DNA from: Planomonospora sp. ID82291
GTDB lineage: Bacteria; Actinomycetota; Actinomycetes; Streptosporangiales; Streptosporangiaceae
Direction: 5' to 3'
Assembly (NCBI RefSeq): GCF_015711645.1
Contig: NZ_JABTEX010000007.1
Location: 124,001 to 188,000, forward strand
DNA length: 64,000 bases
Made by a program: the position numbers and the translations under genes. This document shows positions 17,908-26,042 of this stretch, piece by piece (positions within the stretch are counted from its first letter, which is position 1; each line of letters begins with the position of its first letter). Below the pieces are notes generated by a model, which saw only the letters and a program-made list of their open reading frames with translations, ran no database searches and was not told the DNA's origin.

Positions 17908-20336
17908 ACGCGCTGCTCGCCCAGTTCCTCACCGAGGCCGACGACCTGCTCGCCCAGGTCGACGAGGGCCTGCTGCGCCTGGAGCGGGCGCCCCAGGACA
18001 CCGACCTGGTCAACGGGGTCTTCCGGGCCGCGCACACCCTCAAGGGGTCGTCGGGGCTGTTCGACTTCCCCGAGCTGACCCGCCTGACCCACGCCGCCGA
18101 GGACCTGCTGGACGCCGTGCGCGGCGGCCGGCTGGACCTGGACGCGGCGATGACCGACGACCTGCTGGCCTCCTTCGACCTGATCCGCGGCTGGCTGGTC
18201 CACGTCACCTCCGCCGGACGCCTGCCGGCCACGGCGGGCACCGCGGCCGGCGGGCTGATCGAACGGCTGCGGCGCCCGCTGGGCGGCTCCGGCGCACCCG
18301 CCGCCGCATCCGCCGCCGCGGCGGCGGACGCCCCGGCGCCGGCCGTGGCCGTAGCCGCCCCGCGGTGGGCGGCCGCACTGGGCGGGCAGTGGCTGGAGGA
18401 GACCGCCGGCTGGCTGGAGGCGACCTCCGCCACCCTGCGCCTCGTCCGCTACACGCCGGACGAGGACTGCTACTTCCGCGGCGAGGACCCGCTGCACCTG
18501 CTGCGCCAGGTGCCGGCGGTCGACCGGCTGGTGCCGGTGCCGCCGGCGGCCTGGCCGTCGGCCGACGACTACGACGAGTACGCCTGCCTGCTGGACTTCG
18601 TGCTGGCCACCCGTGCGGCCCCGGTCGAGCTCGCCTACCTGTTCCGGTACGTGCCCGAGCAGGTCGAGATCGTCGAGCTCGGCGCGTCGGCCCTGACCCG
18701 GCTGCTCGCCGGGGAGGGGACCGACGCCGGACAGGAGGCAGGACAGGAGGCAGGGCTGGAGGCAGGGCAAGGACAGGGGGCAGGACGGCAGGCCGGTGCA
18801 CCGCAGGCCGGGCAGGAGGCCGGTGCACCGCAGGCCGGGCAGGAGGCCGGTGCACCGCAGGCCGGCACCGCACAGGCCGCCGACGCGCGCGCCGTACTGG
18901 AGGCGGCCCTGCACACGCTGTCGGCGCTGCCGGAGCACGCCGCCGAGCGGGCCACCCGCCTGGCCTCCGCCGGGCGGGCCGTACGGGCCGCCGCCCACGT
19001 GCTGGGCCGTGACGACGTGCCGCGCCAGGACGACCCCCGGGCCGTGGCGGAGGCCGCGCGCCGGCTGCTGGAGGCGGCGCAGCCGGTACCCGGTCCGCCC
19101 GATGCGGCGACGTCCGTCTCCGGCGACTCCGCCGAGGCGGTCCAGGTCGGCTCGCGGACGCTGAAGGTCGAACAGGAGAAGGTCGACCGGCTGATGGAAC
19201 TGGTGGGCGAGCTGAACGTGGCCAAGAACGCGCTGACGTTCCTGGCCGCCTCCGCCGAGGAGGAGTTCGGCAGCCGCCTCCTGGCCCGCCGGATCAAGGA
19301 CCAGTACGCCGGGATGCACCGCATCGCCGAGGAACTGCAGGCCGCGGTGATGGACGTGCGCATGCTTCCGCTGTCCGTCGCCTTCGCCCGCTTCCCCCGG
19401 CTCGTGCGCGACCTGGGCCGCAAGCTCGGCAAGTCGGTCGAGCTGGTCACCGAGGGCGAGGAGGTGATGGCCGACAAGGACGTCATCGAGGCCCTCGGCG
19501 ACCCGCTGGTGCACCTGGTGCGCAACAGCCTCGACCACGGCGTCGAGGCGCCCGCGCAGCGGGTCGCCGCCGGCAAGGAGGCCGTCGCGCGGATCCGCCT
19601 GAGCGCCGTCTCCGACGGGGACGCGGTCGTCGTCGAGGTGACCGACGACGGCGCCGGCATCGATCCCGGGGCGATCAAGCGGAAGGCCTACGAGAAGGGG
19701 CTCATCACCGAGGCCCGGCTGGAGGCGATCCCCGACGCCGAGGCGGCCGACCTGGTCTTCCTGCCCGGCTTCTCCACCGCCGAGACCGTCTCGGACGTCT
19801 CCGGCCGCGGTGTCGGCATGGACGCCGTGCGGGCCAGTGTGGAGCGGCTCGGCGGGACCGTCGGCATCTCCTCCGCGCCGGGCGCCGGGACCACCACCCG
19901 GCTGCGGCTGCCGCTGTCCATGGCCGTGACCCAGGTGATGGTCTTCAGCGCCGCCGGGCAGCGCTTCGGCGTGCCCGTCGACACCGTCGCGGAGGCGGTA
20001 CGGGTACCGGCGGGCGGATTCGGGCGGGTTCTGCACCAGGACGTGATCCAGTTGCGCGGCGAGGTCGTGCCCGTGATCGACCTGGCCGCGACCCTGCACC
20101 TGCCCTGGACGCCGCCCGAGGACATCCGCGAGGTGCTGGTGACGCAGGTGGGCGGGCAGAAGGTCGGCCTGCTCGTCGAACGCCTCCACCGCGAGATGGA
20201 CGTGATCCTCAAACCGATGGAGGGCCTGCTCGCCGGCCATGGCGCGTTCTCCGGAACCGCACTGCTCGGTGACGGCCTCGTCCTGCTGGTCCTCAACATC
20301 AAGGAGGTGCTCGGCGTTGCCGCTCGAGCTGCGTGA
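17904..20336 (+). CDS. cheA: CheA chemotaxis histidine kinase
   Basis: 810 aa. P1 Hpt domain with His44 in FRAAHTLKGSSG; a long variable region (about 110-410) with an Ala/Gly/Gln repeat linker; P3 dimerisation (KVDRLMELVGELNVAKN); P4 kinase with N box LVRNSLDHGVE, G1 VTDDGAGI and G2 GRGVGMD; and a C-terminal CheW-like P5 domain (VMVFSAAGQRFGVPVDTVAE). No clear P2 CheY-binding domain is seen. It is the only CheA in the window. GTG start overlaps the receiver gene. Confidence 0.95.
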   Translation: MNALLAQFLTEADDLLAQVDEGLLRLERAPQDTDLVNGVFRAAHTLKGSSGLFDFPELTRLTHAAEDLLDAVRGGRLDLDAAMTDDLLASFDLIRGWLVHVTSAGRLPATAGTAAGGLIERLRRPLGGSGAPAAASAAAAADAPAPAVAVAAPRWAAALGGQWLEETAGWLEATSATLRLVRYTPDEDCYFRGEDPLHLLRQVPAVDRLVPVPPAAWPSADDYDEYACLLDFVLATRAAPVELAYLFRYVPEQVEIVELGASALTRLLAGEGTDAGQEAGQEAGLEAGQGQGAGRQAGAPQAGQEAGAPQAGQEAGAPQAGTAQAADARAVLEAALHTLSALPEHAAERATRLASAGRAVRAAAHVLGRDDVPRQDDPRAVAEAARRLLEAAQPVPGPPDAATSVSGDSAEAVQVGSRTLKVEQEKVDRLMELVGELNVAKNALTFLAASAEEEFGSRLLARRIKDQYAGMHRIAEELQAAVMDVRMLPLSVAFARFPRLVRDLGRKLGKSVELVTEGEEVMADKDVIEALGDPLVHLVRNSLDHGVEAPAQRVAAGKEAVARIRLSAVSDGDAVVVEVTDDGAGIDPGAIKRKAYEKGLITEARLEAIPDAEAADLVFLPGFSTAETVSDVSGRGVGMDAVRASVERLGGTVGISSAPGAGTTTRLRLPLSMAVTQVMVFSAAGQRFGVPVDTVAEAVRVPAGGFGRVLHQDVIQLRGEVVPVIDLAATLHLPWTPPEDIREVLVTQVGGQKVGLLVERLHREMDVILKPMEGLLAGHGAFSGTALLGDGLVLLVLNIKEVLGVAARAA
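18721..18864 (+). repeat. In-frame tandem repeat in the CheA linker
   Basis: Two perfect 27-bp units (18811-18837, 18838-18864) and a 24-bp variant (18787-18810) encode EAGAPQAGQ-type repeats. Shorter aggacaggaggc-like units precede them from about 18721. All lengths are multiples of three, so copy number can change without breaking the kinase. Confidence 0.85.
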
Positions 20337-20592
20337 CCGTACCGCGACCGTCACCGGGGTGCTCACGGTCGAAGAGGTCGAACCCCTCGCCGCCTGGCTG
20401 CGCGCGACCGCCCGGCCCGGAGTGAACCTGCGCAACTGCACCCATCTGCACACCGGGGCGCTGCAGGCCCTGCTGCTGTTCCGGCCGACGATTACCGGCA
20501 GGCCCCTGGACTCCTTCCTGTCCGCCCACATCATGCCGTTGCTCGAAAACCGGCAGAGCAGCAAAGAAGCCCAGAAAGGGGCCGCACAGTGA
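20317..20592 (+). CDS. Small STAS-like protein of the chemotaxis operon
   Basis: 91 aa. The TTG at 20317 follows AGGAGG at an ideal distance and overlaps the end of cheA; the stop overlaps the GTG of the next gene. It alternates short strands and helices in a STAS-like pattern ([40 protein letters not shown]), recalling the 'strand-Asp-Ser-Ala-helix' core of anti-anti-sigma proteins, but the usual Ser/Thr acceptor is not obvious. Function not known; the position between cheA and cheY suggests a chemotaxis accessory protein. Confidence 0.7.
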   Translation: MPLELRDRTATVTGVLTVEEVEPLAAWLRATARPGVNLRNCTHLHTGALQALLLFRPTITGRPLDSFLSAHIMPLLENRQSSKEAQKGAAQ

Positions 20593-20960
20593 AGACGATC
20601 ATGCTTGTGGACGACTCGGCCACCATGCTCATGAGCATCAAGTCGGTGCTGACCAAGGCCGGCTACGGCGTGGAGACGGCCTCCCACGGCAAGGAGGCGC
20701 TGGGCAAGGTCACCGGCGGGCTGCGCCCCGACCTGATCATCAGCGACGTGAACATGCCGTTCATGGACGGCATCACCTTCGCCCGGGAGGTCCGCAAGGC
20801 CGCCGGGATGCGGTTCACGCCGATCCTGATGCTCACCACCGAGTCCGAGGCGGCCAAACGCGCCGAGGCCAAGGCCGCCGGCGCCACCGGCTGGCTCGTC
20901 AAGCCGGTCGCGCCCGAGCAGCTGCTGGGCGTCGTCAAGCAGGTCGTCCCGGGGGCCTGA
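20589..20960 (+). CDS. cheY: CheY response regulator
   Basis: 123 aa. Compact receiver: [13 protein letters not shown], phospho-acceptor Asp in [12 protein letters not shown], Thr in LMLTTES, and Lys in [10 protein letters not shown]. This pattern (DDSAT, DVNMPxMDG, TTES, KP) is the classic CheY set, and the protein directly follows CheA and the STAS-like gene. The best candidate for the motor-binding CheY of operon 1. GTG start, 4-base overlap. Confidence 0.9.
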   Translation: MKTIMLVDDSATMLMSIKSVLTKAGYGVETASHGKEALGKVTGGLRPDLIISDVNMPFMDGITFAREVRKAAGMRFTPILMLTTESEAAKRAEAKAAGATGWLVKPVAPEQLLGVVKQVVPGA

Positions 20961-20998
20961 GGCCCCGGCGAGGACGGACCCTACGAGGAAGGACGAAG

Positions 20999-22060
20999 AT
21001 GTTCGGCTTGAGCCGGTGGCTGACCCCCCGCCGGGACCGGACCGCGGAACCGGCCCGGCCGGCCGGTGAGGCGATCTCCCGTGCGCTGTCGCCGTTGCCG
21101 GCGTACTGCGACGTGATGGCGGCGCACCTGAAGGACGTGGCCGACTACACCGAAGAGGCCGCGATGGCGACGCTGGAGCGGATGCAGCAGGTCGACGCGC
21201 TGGCCGGCGCCATGGCCGACGACGTGGACGGCCTGGCCAGGGCGGTCGACATGACCCAGCGCCAGCTGTCCGAGATGGGCGAGTCCAACAGCCGGCTGGT
21301 CCTGGGCCTGATCGGGTACTTCGCCCAGCGCGACCGCCGGGTGGGCGTGCTGGTGGAGGAGATGCGCGACCTCAACCGCCACGTGGCGGCGATCGAGGCC
21401 GTCAGCCGCGCCACCAACGTCCTGGCGCTGAACGCCAAGATCGAGGCGAGCCGGGCCGGCGAGGCCGGCCGGGGGTTCTCCGTCGTCGCCGACGAGGTGC
21501 GCCAGCTGGCCGAGCAGTCCAGCCGGGCCGCCCACGACATCGGTTCCAGCATCAAGGAGCTGACCGACCGGCTGCATCTGGCCATCGCCGACGACAGCGC
21601 GATCGACACCGGCGCGGCGGCGGTGCCGGAGCTGGAGGGGGCCTCCGGTGAGCAGAGCGCCATCACCCGCCGCCTGCTCGGCGTCATCGACACCCAGCAC
21701 AAGCTCACCGAGATGTTCACCGGTGTGCTGACCGACACCGTCGACGCCGCCGGCCGGGTCGCGCAGACGTCCTCGGCTCTGACCGACAGCACCACCGGCG
21801 CCGTCGGGGAGATCCAGTTCCAGGACATCAGCCGGCAGATGCTCGAACACGTCGGCGTCGCCGTCGAAGAGGTCCAGCGCCAGGTCGCCGACGTCGTGGG
21901 CTACGTGGAAGGCGAACGGGCCGAGCAGGACCTGCTGACCGACCTCAGCGTCGACGACCTGCGCGAACGCCACGTGATGGCCCGCCAGCGGGTCAACCAC
22001 GCCGCCGCCACCGGCCAGGCCGCCGTCGCCGTGGCCCTGCCCGCCATCGAGCTGTTCTGA
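20999..22060 (+). CDS. Short soluble MCP-like protein
   Basis: 353 aa, no membrane helix. The MCP tip is [19 protein letters not shown] followed by [19 protein letters not shown] near residues 135-175. Near residue 275 it has [15 protein letters not shown], resembling the QDxxGQ helix of CheZ phosphatases and seen in other short MCP-like proteins. It is 38 bases after cheY, with ATG preceded by GAGGAAGGACGAAG, and closes the operon. It could be a cytoplasmic receptor or a receptor-derived regulator of CheY-P; the latter is inference. Confidence 0.85.
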   Translation: MFGLSRWLTPRRDRTAEPARPAGEAISRALSPLPAYCDVMAAHLKDVADYTEEAAMATLERMQQVDALAGAMADDVDGLARAVDMTQRQLSEMGESNSRLVLGLIGYFAQRDRRVGVLVEEMRDLNRHVAAIEAVSRATNVLALNAKIEASRAGEAGRGFSVVADEVRQLAEQSSRAAHDIGSSIKELTDRLHLAIADDSAIDTGAAAVPELEGASGEQSAITRRLLGVIDTQHKLTEMFTGVLTDTVDAAGRVAQTSSALTDSTTGAVGEIQFQDISRQMLEHVGVAVEEVQRQVADVVGYVEGERAEQDLLTDLSVDDLRERHVMARQRVNHAAATGQAAVAVALPAIELF

Positions 22061-22090
22061 CGCCGCCCCGGTGCCGCCCCGACACCGGAG

Positions 22091-22157
22091 CGGGTGTGAC
22101 CGGCCGCTGGAGGAGGCCGCGCACCTGACCGAGACGCTGGAGGGCGAGGGCGATTGA
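22091..22157 (+). pseudogene. Remnant of an XRE-regulator gene
   Basis: Bases 22091-22132 match 27446-27487 inside the XRE/TPR regulator gene at 41 of 42 positions. Read in that gene's frame it encodes CDRPLEEAAHLTETLEGEGD and stops at 22157, whereas the intact gene continues. It is a fragment left by deletion or recombination, and its stop overlaps the TTG of the next gene. It marks the left border of the accessory block. Confidence 0.8.
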
Positions 22158-22480
22158 ACGCATACCGCGTTACCGCGCAGAGGTCCGGCGGCTGGTGGGC
22201 GCTGACCGTCGAGGGTCCCGGCCTCCACCGTCCGGCCTACACCCAGGCCCGCCGCCTGGACAAGGCGGAGCCCATGGTCCGCGACCTGCTGCCCCTGCAC
22301 TTGGACGTGGAGCCCGGAGATGTGGGCGATATCGAGATAACCCCCGACGACGAGTCACGGGCCGCTCAGCCGCCTTCTCGCGCCTCGCGCCTCCGGAGAT
22401 TCGTGTTCCTGCTCAGGCGGGCAGGTCCCAGCACGGGCCGTCCGGTTCGCCCAGCCACACGAACTGGCGGTCCGGGGTGA
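22154..22480 (+). CDS. HicB-like small protein
   Basis: 108 aa, TTG start overlapping the stop of the XRE remnant. The first 60 residues (NAYRVTAQRSGGWWALTVEG; ARRLDKAEPMVRDLL; HLDVEPGDVGDIEI) resemble the HicB-like fold of antitoxin or ssRNA-binding-type proteins common in actinobacteria. No HicA toxin is next to it. The Arg-rich tail overlaps the 3' end of the convergent methyltransferase by 68 bases, so the true end may have been extended by decay. Function unproven. Confidence 0.6.
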   Translation: MNAYRVTAQRSGGWWALTVEGPGLHRPAYTQARRLDKAEPMVRDLLPLHLDVEPGDVGDIEITPDDESRAAQPPSRASRLRRFVFLLRRAGPSTGRPVRPATRTGGPG

Positions 22481-23543
22481 CGGTGAGCCCGAACCCGGAC
22501 TGGTGCGGCGACCCGGCTGCCCGCCAGGTCACGATGGCGTCCTCGACGTCGTCCCACAGCCGCAGCGGACCGTGCTGGTGGACGATCCACCCGCCGCCGA
22601 GGCCGGGCCGGACATCGGCCCGGGAGCCGGTGCCGACGTCCAGCAGGATCAGCGTGTCCCCGGCCCACGCCTGCTGCGCGGCCGGCGCGGCGAGCTGGGC
22701 GACGAACACCGCGGTGTCGTCGTCGAAGACTCCGGGGTCGATGCGGCTCTCCCGGGCCTCCCCGGTTCCGGTCGTGACCGGCGGCCGGGGAGGCGCCAGG
22801 TGCGAGCGGGCGGTCATGAAGTACAGGTCCTGGGTCAGGAACCGGCCGCCGGCGGTGCCGTCGCCGGCCGGCGTCAGATGCGCGGAGGCGACGCCGCCCA
22901 TCCACCCCCACATCGGAGCCAGGATGGTCCCGCCGTCGCGGACCTGCCGCATCCACGCCGGGGGAATGGTCCGTACCGAGCAGGTCGCGATCAGCCGGTC
23001 GTAGGGGGCGTTCTCGTCGTGTCCGTGCAGGCCGTCGCCCACGGCCAGGGTGGGCGTGCAGCCGAAGCGGCCGATGGCCCGGCGGGCGCGCTCGGCCACG
23101 GCCGGGTCGTACTCGACGGAGGTCACCGCCTCCCCGCCGATCCGGTGGCACATCAGCGCGGTGGAGTAGCCGGTGCCGGTGCCGATCTCCAGGACCCGGT
23201 CGCCTTCGCTGATCTGGGCGTCCTCCAGCATCCGCACGACCAGGCCGGGCAGGGTCGACGACGAGCTCGGCGACCCGGTCACCGTCTCCGTGGCGTCCTC
23301 GGCCAGGAGCCCGTCGACCTGGGTCACCCACGTCTGGTCGGTGTAGGCCATGGCCGGCCAGTCGTCCGCGCCGACCTGCTCACGGCGGACCGGGGTCCAC
23401 CGGTCGGCGCGGGCGGGGTCGGGCAGGTAGACGGCATCGCCCAGGAACAGCTCGCGCGGTATCGCTTCCAGCGCCGCGCGCCAGCCGGGGGAGCCTATGG
23501 TGCCGGCCAGGGCGCGGCGGAGCTTCGCGGCCGTATCGCTCAC
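22413..23543 (-). CDS. Graspetide-locus methyltransferase (protein isoaspartyl O-methyltransferase homologue)
   Basis: 376 aa from the GTG at 23543, which overlaps the ATP-grasp stop (GTGA) and is 9 bases after GGAAGG; an ATG at 23552 is possible. It has a PCMT-type SAM fold: VRMLEDAQISEGDRVLEIGT then GTGYSTALM, VEYDPAVAERAR and LAVGDG, plus a C-terminal extension of about 140 residues. This fits the 'methyltransferase, ATP-grasp peptide maturase system' family. In characterised graspetides such as fuscimiditide the homologue methylates an Asp to drive aspartimide formation. Minus-strand third gene after precursor and ligase. Confidence 0.9.
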   Translation of the reverse strand: MSDTAAKLRRALAGTIGSPGWRAALEAIPRELFLGDAVYLPDPARADRWTPVRREQVGADDWPAMAYTDQTWVTQVDGLLAEDATETVTGSPSSSSTLPGLVVRMLEDAQISEGDRVLEIGTGTGYSTALMCHRIGGEAVTSVEYDPAVAERARRAIGRFGCTPTLAVGDGLHGHDENAPYDRLIATCSVRTIPPAWMRQVRDGGTILAPMWGWMGGVASAHLTPAGDGTAGGRFLTQDLYFMTARSHLAPPRPPVTTGTGEARESRIDPGVFDDDTAVFVAQLAAPAAQQAWAGDTLILLDVGTGSRADVRPGLGGGWIVHQHGPLRLWDDVEDAIVTWRAAGSPHQSGFGLTVTPDRQFVWLGEPDGPCWDLPA

Positions 23544-24526
23544 GGCCACCATCCTTCCAATAGGAGGTCGGCGAAGGCCTGCGCCATCGCGTCGGAATCA
23601 GGCAACCAGCCCCATTGCCCGTTGGGGTTGCACTCGATGAAGGTCCAGCGGTCCGGGGCCCGTTCCCCGGTGGATTCGAGGGCGAAGTCGAAGCAGCCGA
23701 ACACCAGCCCGAAGTGGTCGAGGTAGGCGTGCAGGCAGTCGATGATCTGCTCGGGAACGTCGACGGGGTCGTGGACGAGCTGCTCCCAGTCGCCGCTGCG
23801 CCAGTCGAGTGCGCCGCCGGGGGTGGTGATCCTGCTGGCGAACACGGTCCGGCCGATCACGGTCACGCGGGCGTCGGCGGTCTTGGCCACCTCCTTCTGG
23901 AACAGGTGGGCGGTGACCGCCAGCGAGTCGTCCAGCGTCTCCTCGGCGACCCGCTGCGTCCAGATCGCCGCGACCTGGCCGTCCGGGGAGCGGGGTGCGC
24001 CCCGGAAGGACTTGTAGATGATCGGGCCGTACCCGGCGGCGAACTTCCGCGCGGCCGCCACGTCGTTGGTGATCAGTGTCGGCGGGATGGCCATGCCGAG
24101 CCGGGCGGCGACGCGGAGCTGCGCGGGTTTGTAGTCGGCGGCGTTGATCGCCGCGGGGTGGTTGACGTACCGCGTGGTGCGCAGGTTGCGCAGGACGCCG
24201 CCGAGGCCGTGCTGCGCTTCGGTGACGGCGAACTCCCGCTCCACGGCGGGCAGGTGGGCGAACCGCGCGGAGTGAGGGGTGGGGCGGCGGTAGTACACCG
24301 CCCCGACCTCTTCCAGCGCGATGTCACGGCTCGGCGTGCGCAGCCGACCGGCCCACTCCACCTGGTCATCGCCGAGGCAGACGTCGAACATCAGGCCGGT
24401 GCCGATGTCGCCGGGGTCGGCGCGGACGACCTGCACCCGGCGTTCGTTGAGTTTCTCGATCACGAGGTCGGCGTGGACGTCCTCGACCGAGGTGATGACC
24501 AGCACGGTCTGCGGCGAGGGCTGCAT
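23540..24526 (-). CDS. ATP-grasp ligase, graspetide maturase
   Basis: 328 aa. ATP-grasp fold of the MvdD-like RiPP ligase family: TVLVITSVEDVHADLVIEKL N-terminal subdomain, YYRRPTP, the ATP-binding Lys in IIYKSFRG, SRITTPGG, and FIECNPNGQWGWL supplying the magnesium-binding Glu and Asn. These enzymes join acidic side chains of a precursor core to Ser, Thr or Lys through ester or amide bonds. It begins 8 bases after the precursor stop and overlaps the methyltransferase, so the three form one operon. The ribosome site is weak, suggesting coupling to the precursor. Confidence 0.93.
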   Translation of the reverse strand: MQPSPQTVLVITSVEDVHADLVIEKLNERRVQVVRADPGDIGTGLMFDVCLGDDQVEWAGRLRTPSRDIALEEVGAVYYRRPTPHSARFAHLPAVEREFAVTEAQHGLGGVLRNLRTTRYVNHPAAINAADYKPAQLRVAARLGMAIPPTLITNDVAAARKFAAGYGPIIYKSFRGAPRSPDGQVAAIWTQRVAEETLDDSLAVTAHLFQKEVAKTADARVTVIGRTVFASRITTPGGALDWRSGDWEQLVHDPVDVPEQIIDCLHAYLDHFGLVFGCFDFALESTGERAPDRWTFIECNPNGQWGWLPDSDAMAQAFADLLLEGWWP

Positions 24527-24534
24527 CGGCTTGT

Positions 24535-24780
24535 CTACCCGTCGCTGTTGGAGTCGTCGGCGACCGGGTTGCTCTTGCCTGAGCCGTCACCGCCACCTCC
24601 CTTGGATTTGGTGACGGTGACCGCCTTCTTCTTGTCACCCATGTCCACGATCGCGCCGGCCGCGTCGTAGAAGCGGGCGAGCTGGGTGGCGGGGTCGAGC
24701 ACGGCGGTGGCGTACAGCGGTCCGTCTTTCGGAAGCGGTTCGGTGGCCTGGGCGAGTCCCCAGGCGGTGGCGGTGGTCAT
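24535..24780 (-). CDS. Graspetide precursor peptide (ATP-grasp-modified RiPP)
   Basis: 81 aa; ATG at 24780 after GAAGGAG. The leader has the family landmarks WGLAQATEPLP, GPLYATAVLDPATQLARFYD and VDMGDKK, which guide the ATP-grasp enzyme. The core (from about residue 55) is Gly-rich with possible donors Asp65, Asp75, Asp76, Asp80 and acceptors Thr55, Thr57, Lys58, Ser59, Lys60, Ser67, Lys69, Ser70, Ser77, Ser79. The product's ring pattern cannot be predicted. The presence of a methyltransferase gene suggests a further aspartimide-type modification at one Asp. Confidence 0.9.
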   Translation of the reverse strand: MTTATAWGLAQATEPLPKDGPLYATAVLDPATQLARFYDAAGAIVDMGDKKKAVTVTKSKGGGGDGSGKSNPVADDSNSDG

Positions 24781-24824
24781 CTTCACTCCTTCGGTGAGAG
24801 GGGGTGTCGCGGGCGGGGCGCTGA

Positions 24825-24860
24825 GTGTCCTCGGCCGAGGACTAGCCGAGCCGAGGACAC
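24825..24860. promoter_or_regulatory. Palindromic operator candidate upstream of the RiPP operon
   Basis: A perfect 16-bp palindrome (24827-24842, gtcctcggccgaggac) lies inside an 11-bp inverted repeat (24825-24835 with 24850-24860, gtgtcctcggc). It is 45-80 bases before the precursor start. It could be bound by the nearby XRE regulator, or form a hairpin in the leader. Confidence 0.5.
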
Positions 24861-25007
24861 CCGCTGCGACCGTGGTTCGATGGCTCCGCGCCCGACGTCT
24901 GCCATCCAGTCGCGTCTTGCAACCTGCGGGCTCCCGTGCCCGCAGGGTTGATCGACGCGGCAACGCGGGGGCGAGTGATCCCACGCTGCCGCGCCAGCTC
25001 AGGGGGC

Positions 25008-25190
25008 CTACCGGCCGCGCGGGCGTCCGCGTGTTGAGAGGCGGACCAGCAGGACGGGCCCGAGAGTGACAGCGATCATGACGACCGTGACGATGGCGAC
25101 CTTCAGCGACGCCACCACCAGCACGGCGATGAAGATCGTGCTCACTAGTAGACCGGTGTTCCTGATGCGTCTGAGCTTGGGGGACAACAT
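25008..25190 (-). CDS. Small two-helix membrane protein
   Basis: 60 aa. A basic N-terminus (MLSPKLRRIRNTG) is followed by two hydrophobic segments, TGLLVSTIFIAVLVVASL and AIVTVVMIAVTLGPVLLV, and a basic tail. GGAGG lies very close to the ATG, so the adjacent TTG (25187) may be used. It lies on the same strand as, and between, the zinc-finger-like gene and the RiPP operon. An exporter helper or immunity role for the peptide is possible but unsupported. Confidence 0.5.
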   Translation of the reverse strand: MLSPKLRRIRNTGLLVSTIFIAVLVVASLKVAIVTVVMIAVTLGPVLLVRLSTRGRPRGR

Positions 25191-25206
25191 TCCTCCGTCG
25201 TGGGGG

Positions 25207-25842
25207 TTACGCCAGGAGCGGCGCGGGCTGAAGATCGTGGACTTTGACGATCAACTGCGTAGCAAGCACGCGGGGCAACAGCACCTCGTCGTCAAGGCGA
25301 ACGAACACGTTGTGCTCGCCGGTATGGACGGCTCTGCGGCCGGGGCCCGGCTGGAACACCTCGGCCAGCACGGCGACCGGTTCGGCGTAGGCCACCGTGC
25401 AGACCGCGGAGGAGATGTGAAGCCGAGGGCACAGGGCCAGTGCATCCCCGATGCACGCCCGGCACGTCGCGGGCGCGCTGGTGTAGCCGTTGCCCGGCTC
25501 ACCGGGCACGTCACGGAACGCCGTCTCCGTCATGATCCACGGGATGCGACCTGATACCGGATCGGTGGCTACCTCCCCGCAGACCTGGCAGAGGTTCTTC
25601 TCCATGCATTCCCACTGTCGGCGGGTGTTCAGCAGCCGCCACTGCGGCTGCCCTTCCCGGGTGGTGCGAACGCGGACACGAAGCACGCCGTGGGCCCAGT
25701 CGTTCGGCCGCGGCCTGTCGTAGGCCAGCCGCAGCCCGCCGCCCAGCTTGCTCACGAACCGTGGATGCTGGTTGACGATCTCACCCGAGCGGGCGATCAC
25801 GTAGGGAACGCGGATCTTGGGCTCCGCCACTGTGACGGTCAT
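25207..25842 (-). CDS. Cys-rich protein, probable zinc-binding, unknown
   Basis: 211 aa from the ATG at 25842 (ATGA overlap with the upstream gene). The centre contains WECMEKNLCQVCG and, 45 residues later, CRACIGDALALCPRL, a treble-clef-like arrangement of Cys pairs. It resembles actinobacterial proteins found beside XRE regulators and small accessory genes, but I know no assigned function. Tightly linked to the 67-aa and 136-aa genes upstream through start/stop overlaps. Confidence 0.75.
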   Translation of the reverse strand: MTVTVAEPKIRVPYVIARSGEIVNQHPRFVSKLGGGLRLAYDRPRPNDWAHGVLRVRVRTTREGQPQWRLLNTRRQWECMEKNLCQVCGEVATDPVSGRIPWIMTETAFRDVPGEPGNGYTSAPATCRACIGDALALCPRLHISSAVCTVAYAEPVAVLAEVFQPGPGRRAVHTGEHNVFVRLDDEVLLPRVLATQLIVKVHDLQPAPLLA

Positions 25843-26042
25843 GCCGCGTCGCCCTGCTCCATGCGGGCGAAGCCCTCGTTCAGCGCGCGGGCGACCCGCT
25901 TGGAGACGCACCGCAGTTCGAGCTCGCGGAAAGTGTTCGCCGTCACGTCGGCGGGCGCGTCCGGCGGGGCGTCGGTGAACCGGGCCTCCCAGCCACCGCT
26001 GGACAGTTCCTTGACGTCGAACTCTATGATCCGTTTCGTCAT
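25839..26042 (-). CDS. Hypothetical small protein
   Basis: 67 aa. ATG at 26042 overlaps the stop of the 136-aa gene, and its own stop overlaps the next start. Sequence MTKRIIEFDVKELSSGGWEA then helical TFRELELRCVSKRVARALNE looks like a compact beta-helix fold, vaguely HicB-like in the first strands. No family is assigned. Its place in a run of four-base overlaps shows it is translated with its neighbours. Confidence 0.7.
   Translation of the reverse strand: MTKRIIEFDVKELSSGGWEARFTDAPPDAPADVTANTFRELELRCVSKRVARALNEGFARMEQGDAA

Noticed and set aside
17832-20687. Minus-strand open frame opposite cheA
   Set aside because: Gly/Gln/His-rich composition typical of a shadow frame; cheA motifs fix the coding strand.
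22154-22480. HicA-HicB toxin-antitoxin pair
   Set aside because: Only a HicB-like protein is visible; no HicA-like gene lies on either side.
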